DNA of 30,251 nucleotides from Fervidifonticultor_A tertius. GTDB taxonomy: Bacteria; Sysuimicrobiota; Sysuimicrobiia; Sysuimicrobiales; Humicultoraceae. The notes under the pieces were generated by a model that was given only the letters and a program-made list of their open reading frames with translations, had not been told where the DNA came from and did not search any database. Numbering within the stretch: position 1 is the stretch's first letter; every line of letters starts with the position of its first letter. A program made the position numbers and the translations under genes. Where the stretch lies: assembly GCA_031459235.1 (NCBI GenBank), contig JAVKIY010000036.1, forward strand, positions 1 through 30,251, in the 5' to 3' direction. Positions 1-6,822 of this stretch are shown piece by piece.

Positions 1-303
1 CTGCATGTGGTCGAAGCGCCGGGCCCAGTCGATGACGGCCTCGACCGCCTGGCCGGGCGCCAGGGGCGCGGCGCCGGGGTCCGGGACGAGCGCGTGCCAG
101 ATCTCGCCGCCCTCCTCGCGCACGTCGGCGACCGGCAGGCCGGCGATCGTCCCTGCGTCTGCCGGCTGGCCGCCGGAGGCGGGGTAGAACACCGTCGCCT
201 CGAGGGCCACCTCGTCGCGGCCGTCCGCCGCGCGCCGCACCGCGCGCACCTGCGTCGCGCACTCGCGCCGGTACGCGTCGTCGTGGAAGAGCCTGTGGGT
301 CAC
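1..303 (-). CDS. Alanyl-tRNA editing protein (AlaX-like), 5' part only
   Basis: Partial gene: the first 101 codons lie here and the rest runs off the left edge. The GTG start at 303 has a good ribosome binding site (GGTGGAGG, complement of 310-317) six bases upstream. Residues around 42-51 read FYPASGGQPA, followed by DAGTIAG, then an I-W-H segment and a final IDWARRFDHMQ at the window edge. This is the conserved order of the AlaX / AlaRS editing-domain family: a FYPxSGGQ loop, then DW..R..HM just before the zinc-binding HxxxH motif, which would fall outside the window. Such proteins hydrolyse mischarged Ser- or Gly-tRNA(Ala) in the cytoplasm. Family assignment is strong. Whether it is a free-standing AlaX or a longer two-domain form cannot be told from this fragment. 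Confidence 0.85.
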   Translation of the reverse strand, partial: MTHRLFHDDAYRRECATQVRAVRRAADGRDEVALEATVFYPASGGQPADAGTIAGLPVADVREEGGEIWHALVPDPGAAPLAPGQAVEAVIDWARRFDHMQ

Positions 304-346
304 CGACCGCCTCCACCCGACGAGGAGGGGTTCGACACCGGCTTCA

Positions 347-375
347 TTGACACCCCCGAAGGCCCGTGTTATTTT
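347..375 (+). promoter_or_regulatory. Promoter of the cold-shock gene
   Basis: A perfect -35 TTGACA (347-352) is followed after 17 bases by TATTTT (370-375), which has a TG one base upstream (367-368, extended -10). Transcription would start near 382, leaving a leader of about 64 bases before the ATG at 446, as is common for cold-shock genes. Confidence 0.7.
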
Positions 376-445
376 TCTGGCCGACAGGTCGGACGCCCAC
401 CGGCTTCCGGCCTGTACATTCATTCGGGAAGGGCGTGCACGCACC

Positions 446-646
446 ATGCAGACAGGCACCGTAAAGTGGTTCAGCGCGGAGAAGGGCTACGGCTTCATCT
501 CCGTCGACGGCGCCAAGGACGTCTTCGTCCACTATTCGGCCATCAACGGCGACGGGTTCCGGTCGCTGCAGGAAGGGCAGCGGGTGCAGTTCGAGATCGT
601 CGAGGGCCGCAAAGGCCCGCAGGCGGCGAACGTCACCCCGCTGTAG
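446..646 (+). CDS. Cold-shock domain protein (CspA family)
   Basis: This 66-residue protein is a single cold-shock (OB-fold) domain of normal family length. It binds single-stranded RNA/DNA in the cytoplasm and acts as an RNA chaperone. Visible motifs are GTVKWFSAEKGYGFI (residues 4-18), which contains RNP1 (KGYGFI), and DVFVHYSAI (25-33), which contains RNP2 (VFVHY). The C-terminus GPQAANVTPL is also typical. The ATG at 446 was chosen because it begins the conserved fold. An in-frame earlier ATG at 347 sits in the promoter and would add an implausible tail. A purine-rich GGGAAGGG lies at 426-433. It has its own promoter and is followed by a strong hairpin, so it is probably monocistronic. 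Confidence 0.95.
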   Translation: MQTGTVKWFSAEKGYGFISVDGAKDVFVHYSAINGDGFRSLQEGQRVQFEIVEGRKGPQAANVTPL

Positions 647-661
647 ACTGTCGCGTCGTAT

Positions 662-694
662 CCGAGCGGCCCCCGGGCTCCGGGGGCCGCTCGG
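662..694. terminator. Perfect 15-bp hairpin between convergent genes
   Basis: Arms 662-676 and 680-694 are exact reverse complements with a three-base loop (GCT). The hairpin follows the cold-shock stop by 15 bases and faces the end of the zinc-ribbon gene at 762, so it could stop transcription from both sides. No T-run follows on either strand, so it is a GC-type stem rather than a textbook intrinsic terminator. Confidence 0.6.
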
Positions 695-761
695 CGCATC
701 CGGGCCGCGCTGTCGTCCGCGGCCGATCCCCCACGGCGTCGGCAACGACTCACACGGCGGC

Positions 762-1013
762 CTAGCGCGACAGGAGCCAGCCCAGGCCGCCCATGGCGGC
801 GAGCGCGCCGAGAGTCGCGATCGCCAGACGCGTCAGGTCAACCCACAACCACCGCATCAGCGTCGCCATACCGTCAGGACCCGTTGGATTTACGGCAGGC
901 TCCACGGACGGACGCGGGGTCGCCGCTCGAACCGCGCCCCGCAGGCGCGAACCACATTTCGCACACAGAACGCATCCAGGCGCGTTCTGCGCACCGCACT
1001 TCCAACAGCGCAT
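762..1013 (-). CDS. Small zinc-ribbon protein with C-terminal membrane anchor
   Basis: This 83-residue protein has two CxxC knuckles at its N-terminus: C3-WK-C6 and C17-AK-C20, in the contexts MRCWKCGAQN and CAKCGSRL. This is the signature of the zinc-ribbon found at the start of many bacterial envelope proteins. A linker of about 35 residues follows, then a single hydrophobic helix (about residues 60-82, TRLAIATLGALAAMGGLGWLL) that ends the protein. The ATG at 1013 is preceded by AGGAGG (complement of 1021-1026) at seven bases, an excellent start. No catalytic domain is present, so the function is unknown. A cytoplasmic metal- or protein-binding head tethered to the membrane is an inference. 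It lies 100 bases after the exported orphan at 1114-1572 on the same strand and may be cotranscribed with it. Confidence 0.75.
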   Translation of the reverse strand: MRCWKCGAQNAPGCVLCAKCGSRLRGAVRAATPRPSVEPAVNPTGPDGMATLMRWLWVDLTRLAIATLGALAAMGGLGWLLSR

Positions 1014-1113
1014 GATGGTGCCTCCTCGTGGCGGCCAGGGCGAGAGTGCGAGGCCGTCATCTCCCGGCGGTATCGCACCCCGGGACGGACGAGCCGGACG
1101 GCGAGGAAGGCCC

Positions 1114-1572
1114 CTACAGGGAGGCGTGCTGCTGGAGGTAGTCGAGGATCTGCGCGAGCGCGTGCTGCCCGACGATGTCGTCAAGATGCAAGTCGCGGAC
1201 AGCTGCCGCCCACGACCGGATGCGGCCTGGTCGGTCACCGGTGGCCACGACCGCCCTGGCCAGGGACCGGCGGTCCATCCCGGGACGCAGGCGTCCCTCG
1301 GCCGGGGGCCCGGCCGCGCTGCTGGCAAGCACGTCGATCGCGAACTCTCGCGGCAGGTGGTGCACGGGCGCGAGGTGCCATCGGATGGCGGCGCCGCCGT
1401 CGCGGCCTGGGCCGCGGGCCTCTAGCCCGCACCCCACCCCCTGACGACCCGACTCGCAGGCGACCGCGGCCTCGGGACGCCACGCGCCTGGCCACAGGCC
1501 AAGACTGCCCGCGAGTAGCGCGGCCACGGCGAGCAGCGTCAGCAGGCCGATGGAGCGCCGGCGGCCCCTCAC
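1114..1572 (-). CDS. Exported or membrane-anchored protein of unknown function
   Basis: I do not recognise a domain. From the GTG at 1572 the product is 152 residues and begins with a classic Sec signal shape: a basic n-region (RGRRRS) and a hydrophobic core (IGLLTLLAVAALLAGSLGLW). The C-terminal half is soluble and ends DDIVGQHALAQILDYLQQHASL, probably helical. An alternative in-frame GTG at 1620 would add 16 residues (starting EPYSDLAGRYGR). It lies only about eight bases after the predicted transcription start, so the start choice is uncertain. An extended -10 (TGGTAGAAT) lies just upstream. Coding reality rests on open frame length, the signal sequence and codon bias. Overlapping frames are also open because of the high GC, so confidence is moderate. 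Confidence 0.55.
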   Translation of the reverse strand: MRGRRRSIGLLTLLAVAALLAGSLGLWPGAWRPEAAVACESGRQGVGCGLEARGPGRDGGAAIRWHLAPVHHLPREFAIDVLASSAAGPPAEGRLRPGMDRRSLARAVVATGDRPGRIRSWAAAVRDLHLDDIVGQHALAQILDYLQQHASL

Positions 1573-1634
1573 CCGGCCTGACCTGCCGTATCGGCCCGCG
1601 AGATCGCTGTACGGCTCCACGACTGCGCGCGTGC

Positions 1635-1643
1635 ATTCTACCA
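1635..1643 (-). promoter_or_regulatory. Extended -10 promoter element for the exported orphan gene
   Basis: On the minus strand the sequence reads TGGTAGAAT (complement of 1635-1643): a TGn extension followed by TAGAAT, a five-of-six match to the -10 consensus. No good -35 is seen 17 bases upstream (GCGTCA), as expected for extended -10 promoters. It is divergent from the yggT promoter at 1717-1746. Confidence 0.5.
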
Positions 1644-1716
1644 CACCGCCACGCCCCTGACGCGCCCGCGTCGTGTGGGAGCGAGCGACCCGGCCGGACC
1701 GCCGCAGCGCGCGTCG

Positions 1717-1746
1717 TTGTCCGGCTGCGCCCAGCCCTGCTACAAT
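1717..1746 (+). promoter_or_regulatory. Promoter of yggT
   Basis: TTGTCC (1717-1722), 18-base spacer, then TACAAT (1741-1746, five of six), preceded by TGC (1738-1740) as an extended -10. The predicted start near 1753 gives a leader of about 25 bases carrying GAGGGAG (1767-1773) before the ATG at 1778. Confidence 0.6.
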
Positions 1747-1777
1747 CGGGGTGCTCCGCGCCGCGCGAGGGAGACGC

Positions 1778-2041
1778 ATGCCGGAACTGATCGCGCTGGT
1801 GAACGTGGTCTTCCAGGTGCTCTACATCCTCGTGCTGGCGCGCGTCCTCCTCTCCTGGGTGCCGGGGCTGGGGCTCGGGCACCCGGTGGTACGGGCGGTT
1901 CACACGCTCACCGCGCCCATCCTCGATCCGATCCGGCGGGTGATGCCGCCGGTCGGCGGGCTCGACCTCTCGCCGATCCTCGCGTTCCTGGTACTTGCGC
2001 TCGTACGCGAGTTGCTGATCTCGGCCCTGCTGGCCCTGTAG
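1778..2041 (+). CDS. yggT: YggT family integral membrane protein
   Basis: This 87-residue protein has two hydrophobic helices (about residues 3-27 and 65-87) separated by a conserved loop. The first helix ends YILVLARVLLSWVPG, and the loop carries LTAPILDPIRRVMPP, the hallmark of the YggT/PF02325 family (LL-R-V-L-L-SW, then TxPxLxPxRRxxPP). A single YggT unit of this size is usual in Gram-positive-type and many GC-rich bacteria. Family members have been linked to osmotic tolerance, division-site organisation and membrane-protein function, but the biochemical role is unsettled. It has its own promoter and ribosome binding site, and the RAM-domain gene starts 28 bases downstream, so the two are likely cotranscribed. 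It is not next to the division genes (sepF, divIVA, yggS) that often accompany it. Confidence 0.9.
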   Translation: MPELIALVNVVFQVLYILVLARVLLSWVPGLGLGHPVVRAVHTLTAPILDPIRRVMPPVGGLDLSPILAFLVLALVRELLISALLAL

Positions 2042-2069
2042 AGCCGCGGGACCGCTGGGGGGACTCGAC

Positions 2070-2312
2070 GTGGTGCAGGCCTACGTGCTCATCCGCATCC
2101 TGCCCGGCAAGCTCTCGGAGGCGCTCTCGCAGATCCAGCGGACGCCGGGCGTGAAGATGGCGCACGCGGTGACCGGCCCGACCGACATCATCGCGTACGT
2201 CGAGACCGAGAGCATGGACACCTTGGGCCGGCTCATCGTGTCGCGCTTCCAGGAGACGCCTGGCGTCACGCGCACGACCACCTGCGTGGTGACGCCCGTC
2301 AGCGGCGCCTAG
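2070..2312 (+). CDS. Stand-alone Lrp/AsnC-type ligand-binding (RAM) domain protein
   Basis: This 80-residue protein consists only of the alpha/beta RAM (regulation of amino-acid metabolism) domain found at the C-terminus of Lrp/AsnC regulators, with no helix-turn-helix. Recognisable elements are AYVLIRILPGKL (residues 4-15), the middle strand VTGPTDIIAYVET, and the C-terminal TRTTTCVVTP. Stand-alone RAM proteins form oligomers that bind small effectors such as amino acids. They may act alone or by pairing with full-length Lrp proteins. The GTG at 2070 (or 2073) follows a purine-rich GGGGGGA. The stop shares a CTAG tetranucleotide with the stop of the convergent MFS gene at 2309. The ligand cannot be told from the sequence. 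Confidence 0.85.
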   Translation: MVQAYVLIRILPGKLSEALSQIQRTPGVKMAHAVTGPTDIIAYVETESMDTLGRLIVSRFQETPGVTRTTTCVVTPVSGA

Positions 2313-3514
2313 CCGTCAGGCCGGCGGGCCGCGGCGCCGGTCTCCGGGAGCCACCACGTCGCGATCAGCGCCGGGAGGCCCAGGACCAGCGTCCCCGCCA
2401 GCGCGGCGCCCAGCCCGACGCGGTCGGCCACCGCGCCGATCACCGTCAGCGAGAGGCCGGCCACGCCCCACGCCATGCCGGTCACCAGACTGCTGGCCAG
2501 GCTCGCGCGCCGGGGCAGCAGCTCCTGCGCCATCACCACGGTGACCGCAGCACCCAACAGGAACGTGAGCCCGCCCAACCCGAGTGGGATCAGCGCCGCG
2601 GGGCCGGTCATCGCGTGGAAGATCCCCAGCAGCGGGATGCCCACCACCGCCGAGGCCACCATCACCGCCCGGCGGCCGACGCGGTCGGCCAGCATACCGC
2701 CGATCAGCCCCCCGATCGCGCCCATGCCGCCGAACAGGAACACCGCGCTGCCGCCGAAGAGCAGCGACTGCCCCTGCTGCCGCAGCAGCAGGGGCAGGAA
2801 CAGCATGTGCGAGAAGACGATGACGGCGCGCGCCACGCTGATGAACCAGATCAGCAGGAACGCCCGGCCGTGACGCCGCAGGTCGCCGGCCATTCCACCG
2901 GCGGCCCGCTCCCCCACGACTCGCCAGGACCGGACGGACCACCACAGCGCGGCGCAGACGACGAGCGCCGGAAGCGCGGCGACCGCCGTGCCCGACAGGC
3001 CGAGGGCCGTGACCGCCGCCGCCACGTAGAGCGGGCCGAGCGAGTAGCCCAGCTCGCCCGCGGCGACGAAGATCGACAACCCGGTGCCGCGCTGCTGCCG
3101 GCTCACCGTGCCGGCCAGCGCGAACGCCTGGGGGTGGAACGCCGCGGTGCCGATGCCCGCGCACAGGAGGATGGCGAGCAACCAGGCATACGACGGTACG
3201 ATCCCCAGCAGCCCCATCATCGACGCGGTGATCAGCGGCCCCAGCACCGGGAAGACCGGGCGGTCAAGGCGGTCCGCGGCCACGCCGAAGAACGGCTGGC
3301 CGAACGCTGCGGCGATGTTGAAGGTGGTCCCGAGCAGGCCGGCGAGCGCGAGCGACAGGTCAAACCTGGCGACCAGCAGCGGGAGCAGCGGCGCGAGGAA
3401 GGCCGCGTAGAGGTCGTTGGTGAAGTGCCCGAGCGCCATCATCCCGACGCCGGCGCCCCACGACGCCTTCGACCGGACCGCGAGCGGCGCCGCGCGCGCG
3501 GGCTCGACGCTCAC
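2309..3514 (-). CDS. MFS transporter, fosmidomycin-resistance (Fsr)-like
   Basis: This 401-residue protein has about twelve hydrophobic helices, the normal length for the major facilitator superfamily. After a short N-terminal tail it reads MALGHFTNDLYAAFLAPLLP (about residues 26-45), typical of the Fsr subfamily (H-x-x-x-D-L-Y-x-x-x-x-x-P-L-L-P). Loop motif A appears as FGVAADRLDRP in the N-half and its repeat GMLADRVGRRAVM in the C-half. Fsr proteins export drugs such as fosmidomycin, but most relatives have unknown substrates. The GTG start at 3514 overlaps the stop of the AEC gene (GTGA, 3511-3514), so translation is probably coupled. It is the last gene of the speD-Kelch-AEC-MFS run. A frame continuing upstream of 3514 is shadow sequence antiparallel to real genes. 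Confidence 0.88.
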   Translation of the reverse strand: MSVEPARAAPLAVRSKASWGAGVGMMALGHFTNDLYAAFLAPLLPLLVARFDLSLALAGLLGTTFNIAAAFGQPFFGVAADRLDRPVFPVLGPLITASMMGLLGIVPSYAWLLAILLCAGIGTAAFHPQAFALAGTVSRQQRGTGLSIFVAAGELGYSLGPLYVAAAVTALGLSGTAVAALPALVVCAALWWSVRSWRVVGERAAGGMAGDLRRHGRAFLLIWFISVARAVIVFSHMLFLPLLLRQQGQSLLFGGSAVFLFGGMGAIGGLIGGMLADRVGRRAVMVASAVVGIPLLGIFHAMTGPAALIPLGLGGLTFLLGAAVTVVMAQELLPRRASLASSLVTGMAWGVAGLSLTVIGAVADRVGLGAALAGTLVLGLPALIATWWLPETGAAARRPDG

Positions 3515-4404
3515 CGGAGCAGCAGCAGCACGCCCGAGACGGTCGCGAAGCTCGCGACCGTCGTCAGGAAGACGGCCGATGCGACGAGCACCGGCGCGGT
3601 GCCGAACTGCGCGGCCAGCAGGAAGGCGTTGACCGCGACCGGCATCGAGGTGGCCAGGACCGCGACCTTGGCCGCGGTGCCGGTGACCCCGAAGACGGGG
3701 ACGAGCAGCGCCGTGAGCAGGGGCGAGGCGGCGAGCCGCAGCGCACCGGCGGCCCATAGCGCGCGGCCGAGCACCGCGGGCGGGGCCTGCGCGAGCTGCA
3801 CGCCGAGCGCGACGAGCAGCATGGGGATGGCGGCCTGTCCCATCAGCTCCAGGGGGCGCCACAGGGCGTCGGGGACGACCAGGCCCAGGTGCCCGACCAC
3901 CAGTCCCGCCGCCGCGGCATAGATCAACGGGAGGCGGAAGATGTCGCCGGCCGCGCGCCACCGGCTGTTGTGGCCGGCCGACGCCAGGAAGATGCCCAGC
4001 GAGTAGGCCAGGATCGCGGACAGCACGTAGACGACCGTCGCCAGGCGGAACCCCTCCTGGCCGAACGCGAAGAGGCTGGCGGGCAGCCCGTAGTTCCCGG
4101 CGTTGTAGAGCACCGCACAGAGCCCCAATCCGCTGCGCTCCTCGCGCGGCAGACGCAGCACGGCCGCCGCGGCCGCGGCGAGCGCCAGCAACACGAGCGT
4201 GTGCACGACGATGAGCGCGATCAGCCGGTCGCCGCCGGCCCGCGCCAGATCGATGCGGACCAGCGCGGTGAAGACCAGGCAGGGGCTGAACAGGTAGATG
4301 GTGACGCGCGAGAGCGACCGCGTCTCCACCGGCAGGCGGCGGGCCAGGACGTAGCCGGCCGCCACCACGACCGCGATGGGCACGATAACCGCGAGCAGGG
4401 ACAC
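3511..4404 (-). CDS. AEC (auxin efflux carrier) family transporter
   Basis: This 297-residue integral membrane protein has roughly ten helices. It opens MSLLAVIVPIAVVVAAGYVL and continues RVTIYLFSPCLVFTALVR, the conserved YxxxPxLxF region of the AEC/PF03547 family. The helix break VLYNAGNYGLPAS (around residues 95-107) matches the family's N-x-G-x-x-G-x-P signature, and AIPMLLVALGVQL marks the second half. Bacterial AEC proteins export or exchange organic acids such as malate, or other small anions. The substrate here is unknown. The start is GTG at 4404. The gene lies nine bases after the Kelch stop and overlaps the MFS start by four bases, so it sits in an operon. Two different exporters in tandem after speD is notable. 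Confidence 0.87.
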   Translation of the reverse strand: MSLLAVIVPIAVVVAAGYVLARRLPVETRSLSRVTIYLFSPCLVFTALVRIDLARAGGDRLIALIVVHTLVLLALAAAAAAVLRLPREERSGLGLCAVLYNAGNYGLPASLFAFGQEGFRLATVVYVLSAILAYSLGIFLASAGHNSRWRAAGDIFRLPLIYAAAAGLVVGHLGLVVPDALWRPLELMGQAAIPMLLVALGVQLAQAPPAVLGRALWAAGALRLAASPLLTALLVPVFGVTGTAAKVAVLATSMPVAVNAFLLAAQFGTAPVLVASAVFLTTVASFATVSGVLLLLR

Positions 4405-4413
4405 GCGCGGGGC

Positions 4414-5352
4414 CTACCGTCCTTCGTCCGGCGCGAACACCTCGTGGGCGCCGCTGAAGCTGAAGCCCGGGCGCGGGCCACCGGAGATGACGGCGATGCG
4501 GCCGCCCACGGCGACGGCGGCGAGCCCGTGCCGCGGGGTGGGCATCGGCGCTCGAGGCGTCCAGGCGTCCGCGGCAGGATCGTACATCTCGTTCTCGCCG
4601 TAGGTTCCAGGCCGGCCCAGCTCGCCGCCGAACACGTACACCCGTCCGCCGACGACCGCGGCCGCGATGCCGCTGCGCGCGGTCGGGATCGGCGCGCCGG
4701 ACGTCCACCCGTCGGTGGCCGGGTCGTAGATCTCGGTGACGTTCACGTTGACGCCGCCGCGCCGACCGACGAAGGTGTAGATCTTCCCCCCGACGACGGC
4801 GGCGGCGTGGTGGTTGCGAGGCGTCGGGATCGGCGCGCGCCGGCGCCAGGCGTTCGCCGCCGGGTCGTACTCCTCGGTGAGCGCCGCATCCGCGCCGCCC
4901 GGGCCGGTGCCCGAGAACACGTAGATCCGCTCGCCCACCGCCGCGGCCGCCAGGGCGCCGCGCGCGATGGACATCGGCGCGCGCGCCGTCCAAGCGTCAG
5001 CCGCGGGTGCGTACTCCCACACCGCGGCGGTCGGAGCCCAGCCGTTCGCGAACCCGCCGAGCACGAACAGGCGGCCCGCGACCGCAACCATCGCGGCGTG
5101 GTGGACCGGCACGGGCAGCGGCGCCCGCCGCCGCCACGCATCGGCGGCGGGGTCGTACTCCTCCACCGCCGCGGTCACCGCGCCGCCGGGCACGAAGCCG
5201 CCGGCGATGTAGATTCTGCCGGCGAGGAGGGCGCCGGCCACCTCGGTGCGCTCGGAGAACATCGGCGCGCGGGTCTCCCACCGTCCCGGCCCCGGCGCGG
5301 CCGCGACCGGGGCGGATGCGACCACGAGGACGAGGAGCGCGAGCACGCGCAC
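4414..5352 (-). CDS. Secreted Kelch-repeat protein, six-blade beta-propeller
   Basis: This 312-residue protein begins with a signal peptide (MRVLALLVLVVASAPVAAA) followed by six consecutive Kelch repeats from about residue 24 to the end. Each repeat runs W-x-x-R-A-P-[IM]-P-T-x-R ... [AG]GR[IV]Y[VI]-x-GG ... EEYDPAAD. Six blades is the size of single-domain bacterial Kelch proteins such as the periplasmic N-acetylneuraminate epimerase NanM, but I see no evidence of that activity. A propeller acting outside the cytoplasm as a carbohydrate- or protein-binding module is the safe reading. The GTG start at 5352 was chosen because it begins the signal peptide. It lies 14 bases after the speD stop, and no strong ribosome binding site is visible, suggesting translational coupling. 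AEC follows nine bases downstream. Confidence 0.88.
   Translation of the reverse strand: MRVLALLVLVVASAPVAAAPGPGRWETRAPMFSERTEVAGALLAGRIYIAGGFVPGGAVTAAVEEYDPAADAWRRRAPLPVPVHHAAMVAVAGRLFVLGGFANGWAPTAAVWEYAPAADAWTARAPMSIARGALAAAAVGERIYVFSGTGPGGADAALTEEYDPAANAWRRRAPIPTPRNHHAAAVVGGKIYTFVGRRGGVNVNVTEIYDPATDGWTSGAPIPTARSGIAAAVVGGRVYVFGGELGRPGTYGENEMYDPAADAWTPRAPMPTPRHGLAAVAVGGRIAVISGGPRPGFSFSGAHEVFAPDEGR
4417..5280 (-). repeat. Six tandem Kelch units (about 141-150 bases each)
   Basis: In-gene tandem repeat encoding the six propeller blades of the preceding entry. Units share RRAP/ARAP near the start and YDPAAD at the end but differ at many positions, so they are old, diverged duplications rather than a recent expansion. 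Confidence 0.8.
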
Positions 5353-5366
5353 CGGGGCGTCCCGAG

Positions 5367-5843
5367 TCAGCGGGCGCGCGCCGGCCGGCGTCCGGGCCGG
5401 CGGGCGCGCTTCGCCGGCCTGGCCCGCGTCTGCCCGTCGCGACCGGAGATCGACTCTTCCCAGGTGACGATGCTGTGGAAGAACTGGCGGTCGCCCTCTT
5501 CGAGTCCGCGCGTGATCTCGGTGATGTGCATCGACGCCGCGCCGAACTCCTTGAGCGCGTACTGCACGGCGGCCTCGGGCTTCGCGTCGTTGCCGCACGT
5601 GAAGATATCCAGGGCGACGTAGCCGTACTCGGGCCACGTGTGCACCGAGAGGTGGGACTCGGAGATGACCACGACCCCCGAGACCCCGTTGGGGGAGAAC
5701 CGGTGGAAGGAGATCGACCAGACGGTGACGCCGGCGACCTCGGCGGCGCGGACCAGGATCTGCTCGACGGTCTCGACCCGGCCGATGATTTCGGGGTTGC
5801 ACCCCGAGCCCTCGGCCACGTAGTGGTGCCCGACCGGTTCCAT
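5367..5843 (-). CDS. speD: S-adenosylmethionine decarboxylase proenzyme (bacterial class 1B type)
   Basis: SpeD makes decarboxylated S-adenosylmethionine, the aminopropyl donor for spermidine. The 158-residue proenzyme cleaves itself to form a pyruvoyl cofactor. The cleavage site is visible as ISESHLSVHTWPEYGYVALD with E62-S63, and H68 and C83 (FTCGN) fall exactly at the positions known from the Thermotoga maritima enzyme, which supports the ATG at 5843. The start follows GGGGAGGTGGGAG closely. The family domain ends near residue 130, and a basic Arg/Ala/Pro-rich tail of about 20 residues (RPAKRARRPGRRPARAR) is an unusual addition. A consensus promoter lies at 5890-5918. No spermidine synthase gene (speE) is in the window. 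The gene heads a run with Kelch, AEC and MFS genes. Confidence 0.95.
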   Translation of the reverse strand: MEPVGHHYVAEGSGCNPEIIGRVETVEQILVRAAEVAGVTVWSISFHRFSPNGVSGVVVISESHLSVHTWPEYGYVALDIFTCGNDAKPEAAVQYALKEFGAASMHITEITRGLEEGDRQFFHSIVTWEESISGRDGQTRARPAKRARRPGRRPARAR

Positions 5844-5889
5844 CTCCCACCTCCCCTGCCGCCGCACTGCCTGCGGCCGCACGAGTTCC

Positions 5890-5918
5890 ACTCTAGAATT
5901 CGGCGCCGCGGGTGTCAA
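5890..5918 (-). promoter_or_regulatory. Promoter of speD
   Basis: On the minus strand a perfect TTGACA (complement of 5913-5918) is followed after 17 bases by TAGAGT (complement of 5890-5895, four of six). It begins 14 bases after the stop of the upstream permease gene, so speD and its followers have their own promoter even though they lie on the same strand as the transporter genes. Confidence 0.65.
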
Positions 5919-5931
5919 CGCGTGTACCGGC

Positions 5932-6822
5932 TCACAGGCGCATGCGCGGATCGAGCGCGTCACGGACGGCGTCGCCGACCAGATTGAACCCGAGCACGGT
6001 GAGCATGATGGCGAGCCCGGGGAACGTGACGCTGTGGGGCGCCAAGCGGATGTACTGGCGAGCGTTGCTGAGCATCGATCCCCACTCCGCCGCCGGAGGC
6101 TGTGCGCCAAGCCCCAGGAACCCGAGCGCCGCGGCCGAGAGGATCGCCGAGGCCACCTGCAGCGTGGACTGCACGATGATGACCGCGACCGTGTTCGGCA
6201 AGACGTGCCGCCAGATGATGCGCGTGTCCGTCGCGCCCAGCGCGCGTGCTGCGTCGACGAACTCCTGCTCGCGCAGCGAGAGCACCTGGCCGCGCACAAG
6301 CCGGGCGTAGACCGGGATCGACACGATGCCGACCGCCACCATGACCTGGACGAGGCCCACCCCCAAGATCGCCACCAGCACGATCGCCAGCAGGATGCCG
6401 GGGAAGGCAAGCATCACGTCGATCGCCCGCTGCGTGAAGAGATCCACCCGACCGCCCAGGTAGCCCGAGAGCGCCCCGACCGGCACGCCGAAGGCCGCGC
6501 CGATCGCGACCGCGATGACGCCGATGACCAGCGAGAGCCGCGCGCCGTAGATGATCCGACTCAGCAGGTCGCGCCCCAGCTCGTCGCGGCCGAGCCAGTG
6601 GCCCCCGCCGGGCCCCCGCAGGCTCGCCTCCAGATCGATCTCGTAGGGATCGTAGGGCGCGAGGATCGGAGCGAGCACGCCGGCGAGCAGGAACACCAGG
6701 AGGATGCTCAGCCCGACCAGTCCCGCGCGGCTGCGCCGGAACTGATTCCAGATGAGACGCCAGCGGCTCCGCGACGGCCGCCGGGCCTCAGCCGTAGTGG
6801 ATGCGCGGATCGACGAGAGCAT
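5932..6822 (-). CDS. ABC transporter permease, dipeptide/oligopeptide type (DppC/OppC-like)
   Basis: Second membrane subunit of a peptide-type ABC importer, 296 residues. It has a basic N-terminal segment, a first helix (about 33-55), the conserved HWLGRDELGRDLLSRIIYGAR stretch (75-95), then five more helices. The cytoplasmic EAA loop that docks the ATPase reads EFVDAARALGATDTRIIWRH (187-206). The C-terminus LGFNLVGDAVRDALDPR is characteristic of the family. The ATG at 6822 overlaps the end of the first permease by 35 bases. No other in-frame ATG or GTG start precedes the first helix, and coupling to the upstream gene is likely. No ATPase gene follows: the next gene is speD with its own promoter. 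Confidence 0.93.
   Translation of the reverse strand: MLSSIRASTTAEARRPSRSRWRLIWNQFRRSRAGLVGLSILLVFLLAGVLAPILAPYDPYEIDLEASLRGPGGGHWLGRDELGRDLLSRIIYGARLSLVIGVIAVAIGAAFGVPVGALSGYLGGRVDLFTQRAIDVMLAFPGILLAIVLVAILGVGLVQVMVAVGIVSIPVYARLVRGQVLSLREQEFVDAARALGATDTRIIWRHVLPNTVAVIIVQSTLQVASAILSAAALGFLGLGAQPPAAEWGSMLSNARQYIRLAPHSVTFPGLAIMLTVLGFNLVGDAVRDALDPRMRL

Noticed and set aside
2309..4993. Very long minus-strand open frame of nearly 900 codons
   Set aside because: Only the part from 3514 down is the MFS gene. The rest runs out of frame through the AEC and Kelch genes and is low-complexity Arg/Ala/Gly text caused by high GC.
4417..5280. Tandem repeats considered as a mobile or satellite array
   Set aside because: The repeats are in frame and encode Kelch blades, so they are protein architecture rather than a DNA repeat element.
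3889..5622. Plus-strand open frame of about 580 codons
   Set aside because: Antisense to the AEC, Kelch and speD genes. The repeated pattern in it mirrors the Kelch repeats on the other strand.
5890..5940. Possible attachment site or island boundary between dppC and speD, because the ATPase genes are missing
   Set aside because: No direct repeats, integrase, tRNA or composition change is visible. A normal promoter explains the gap.
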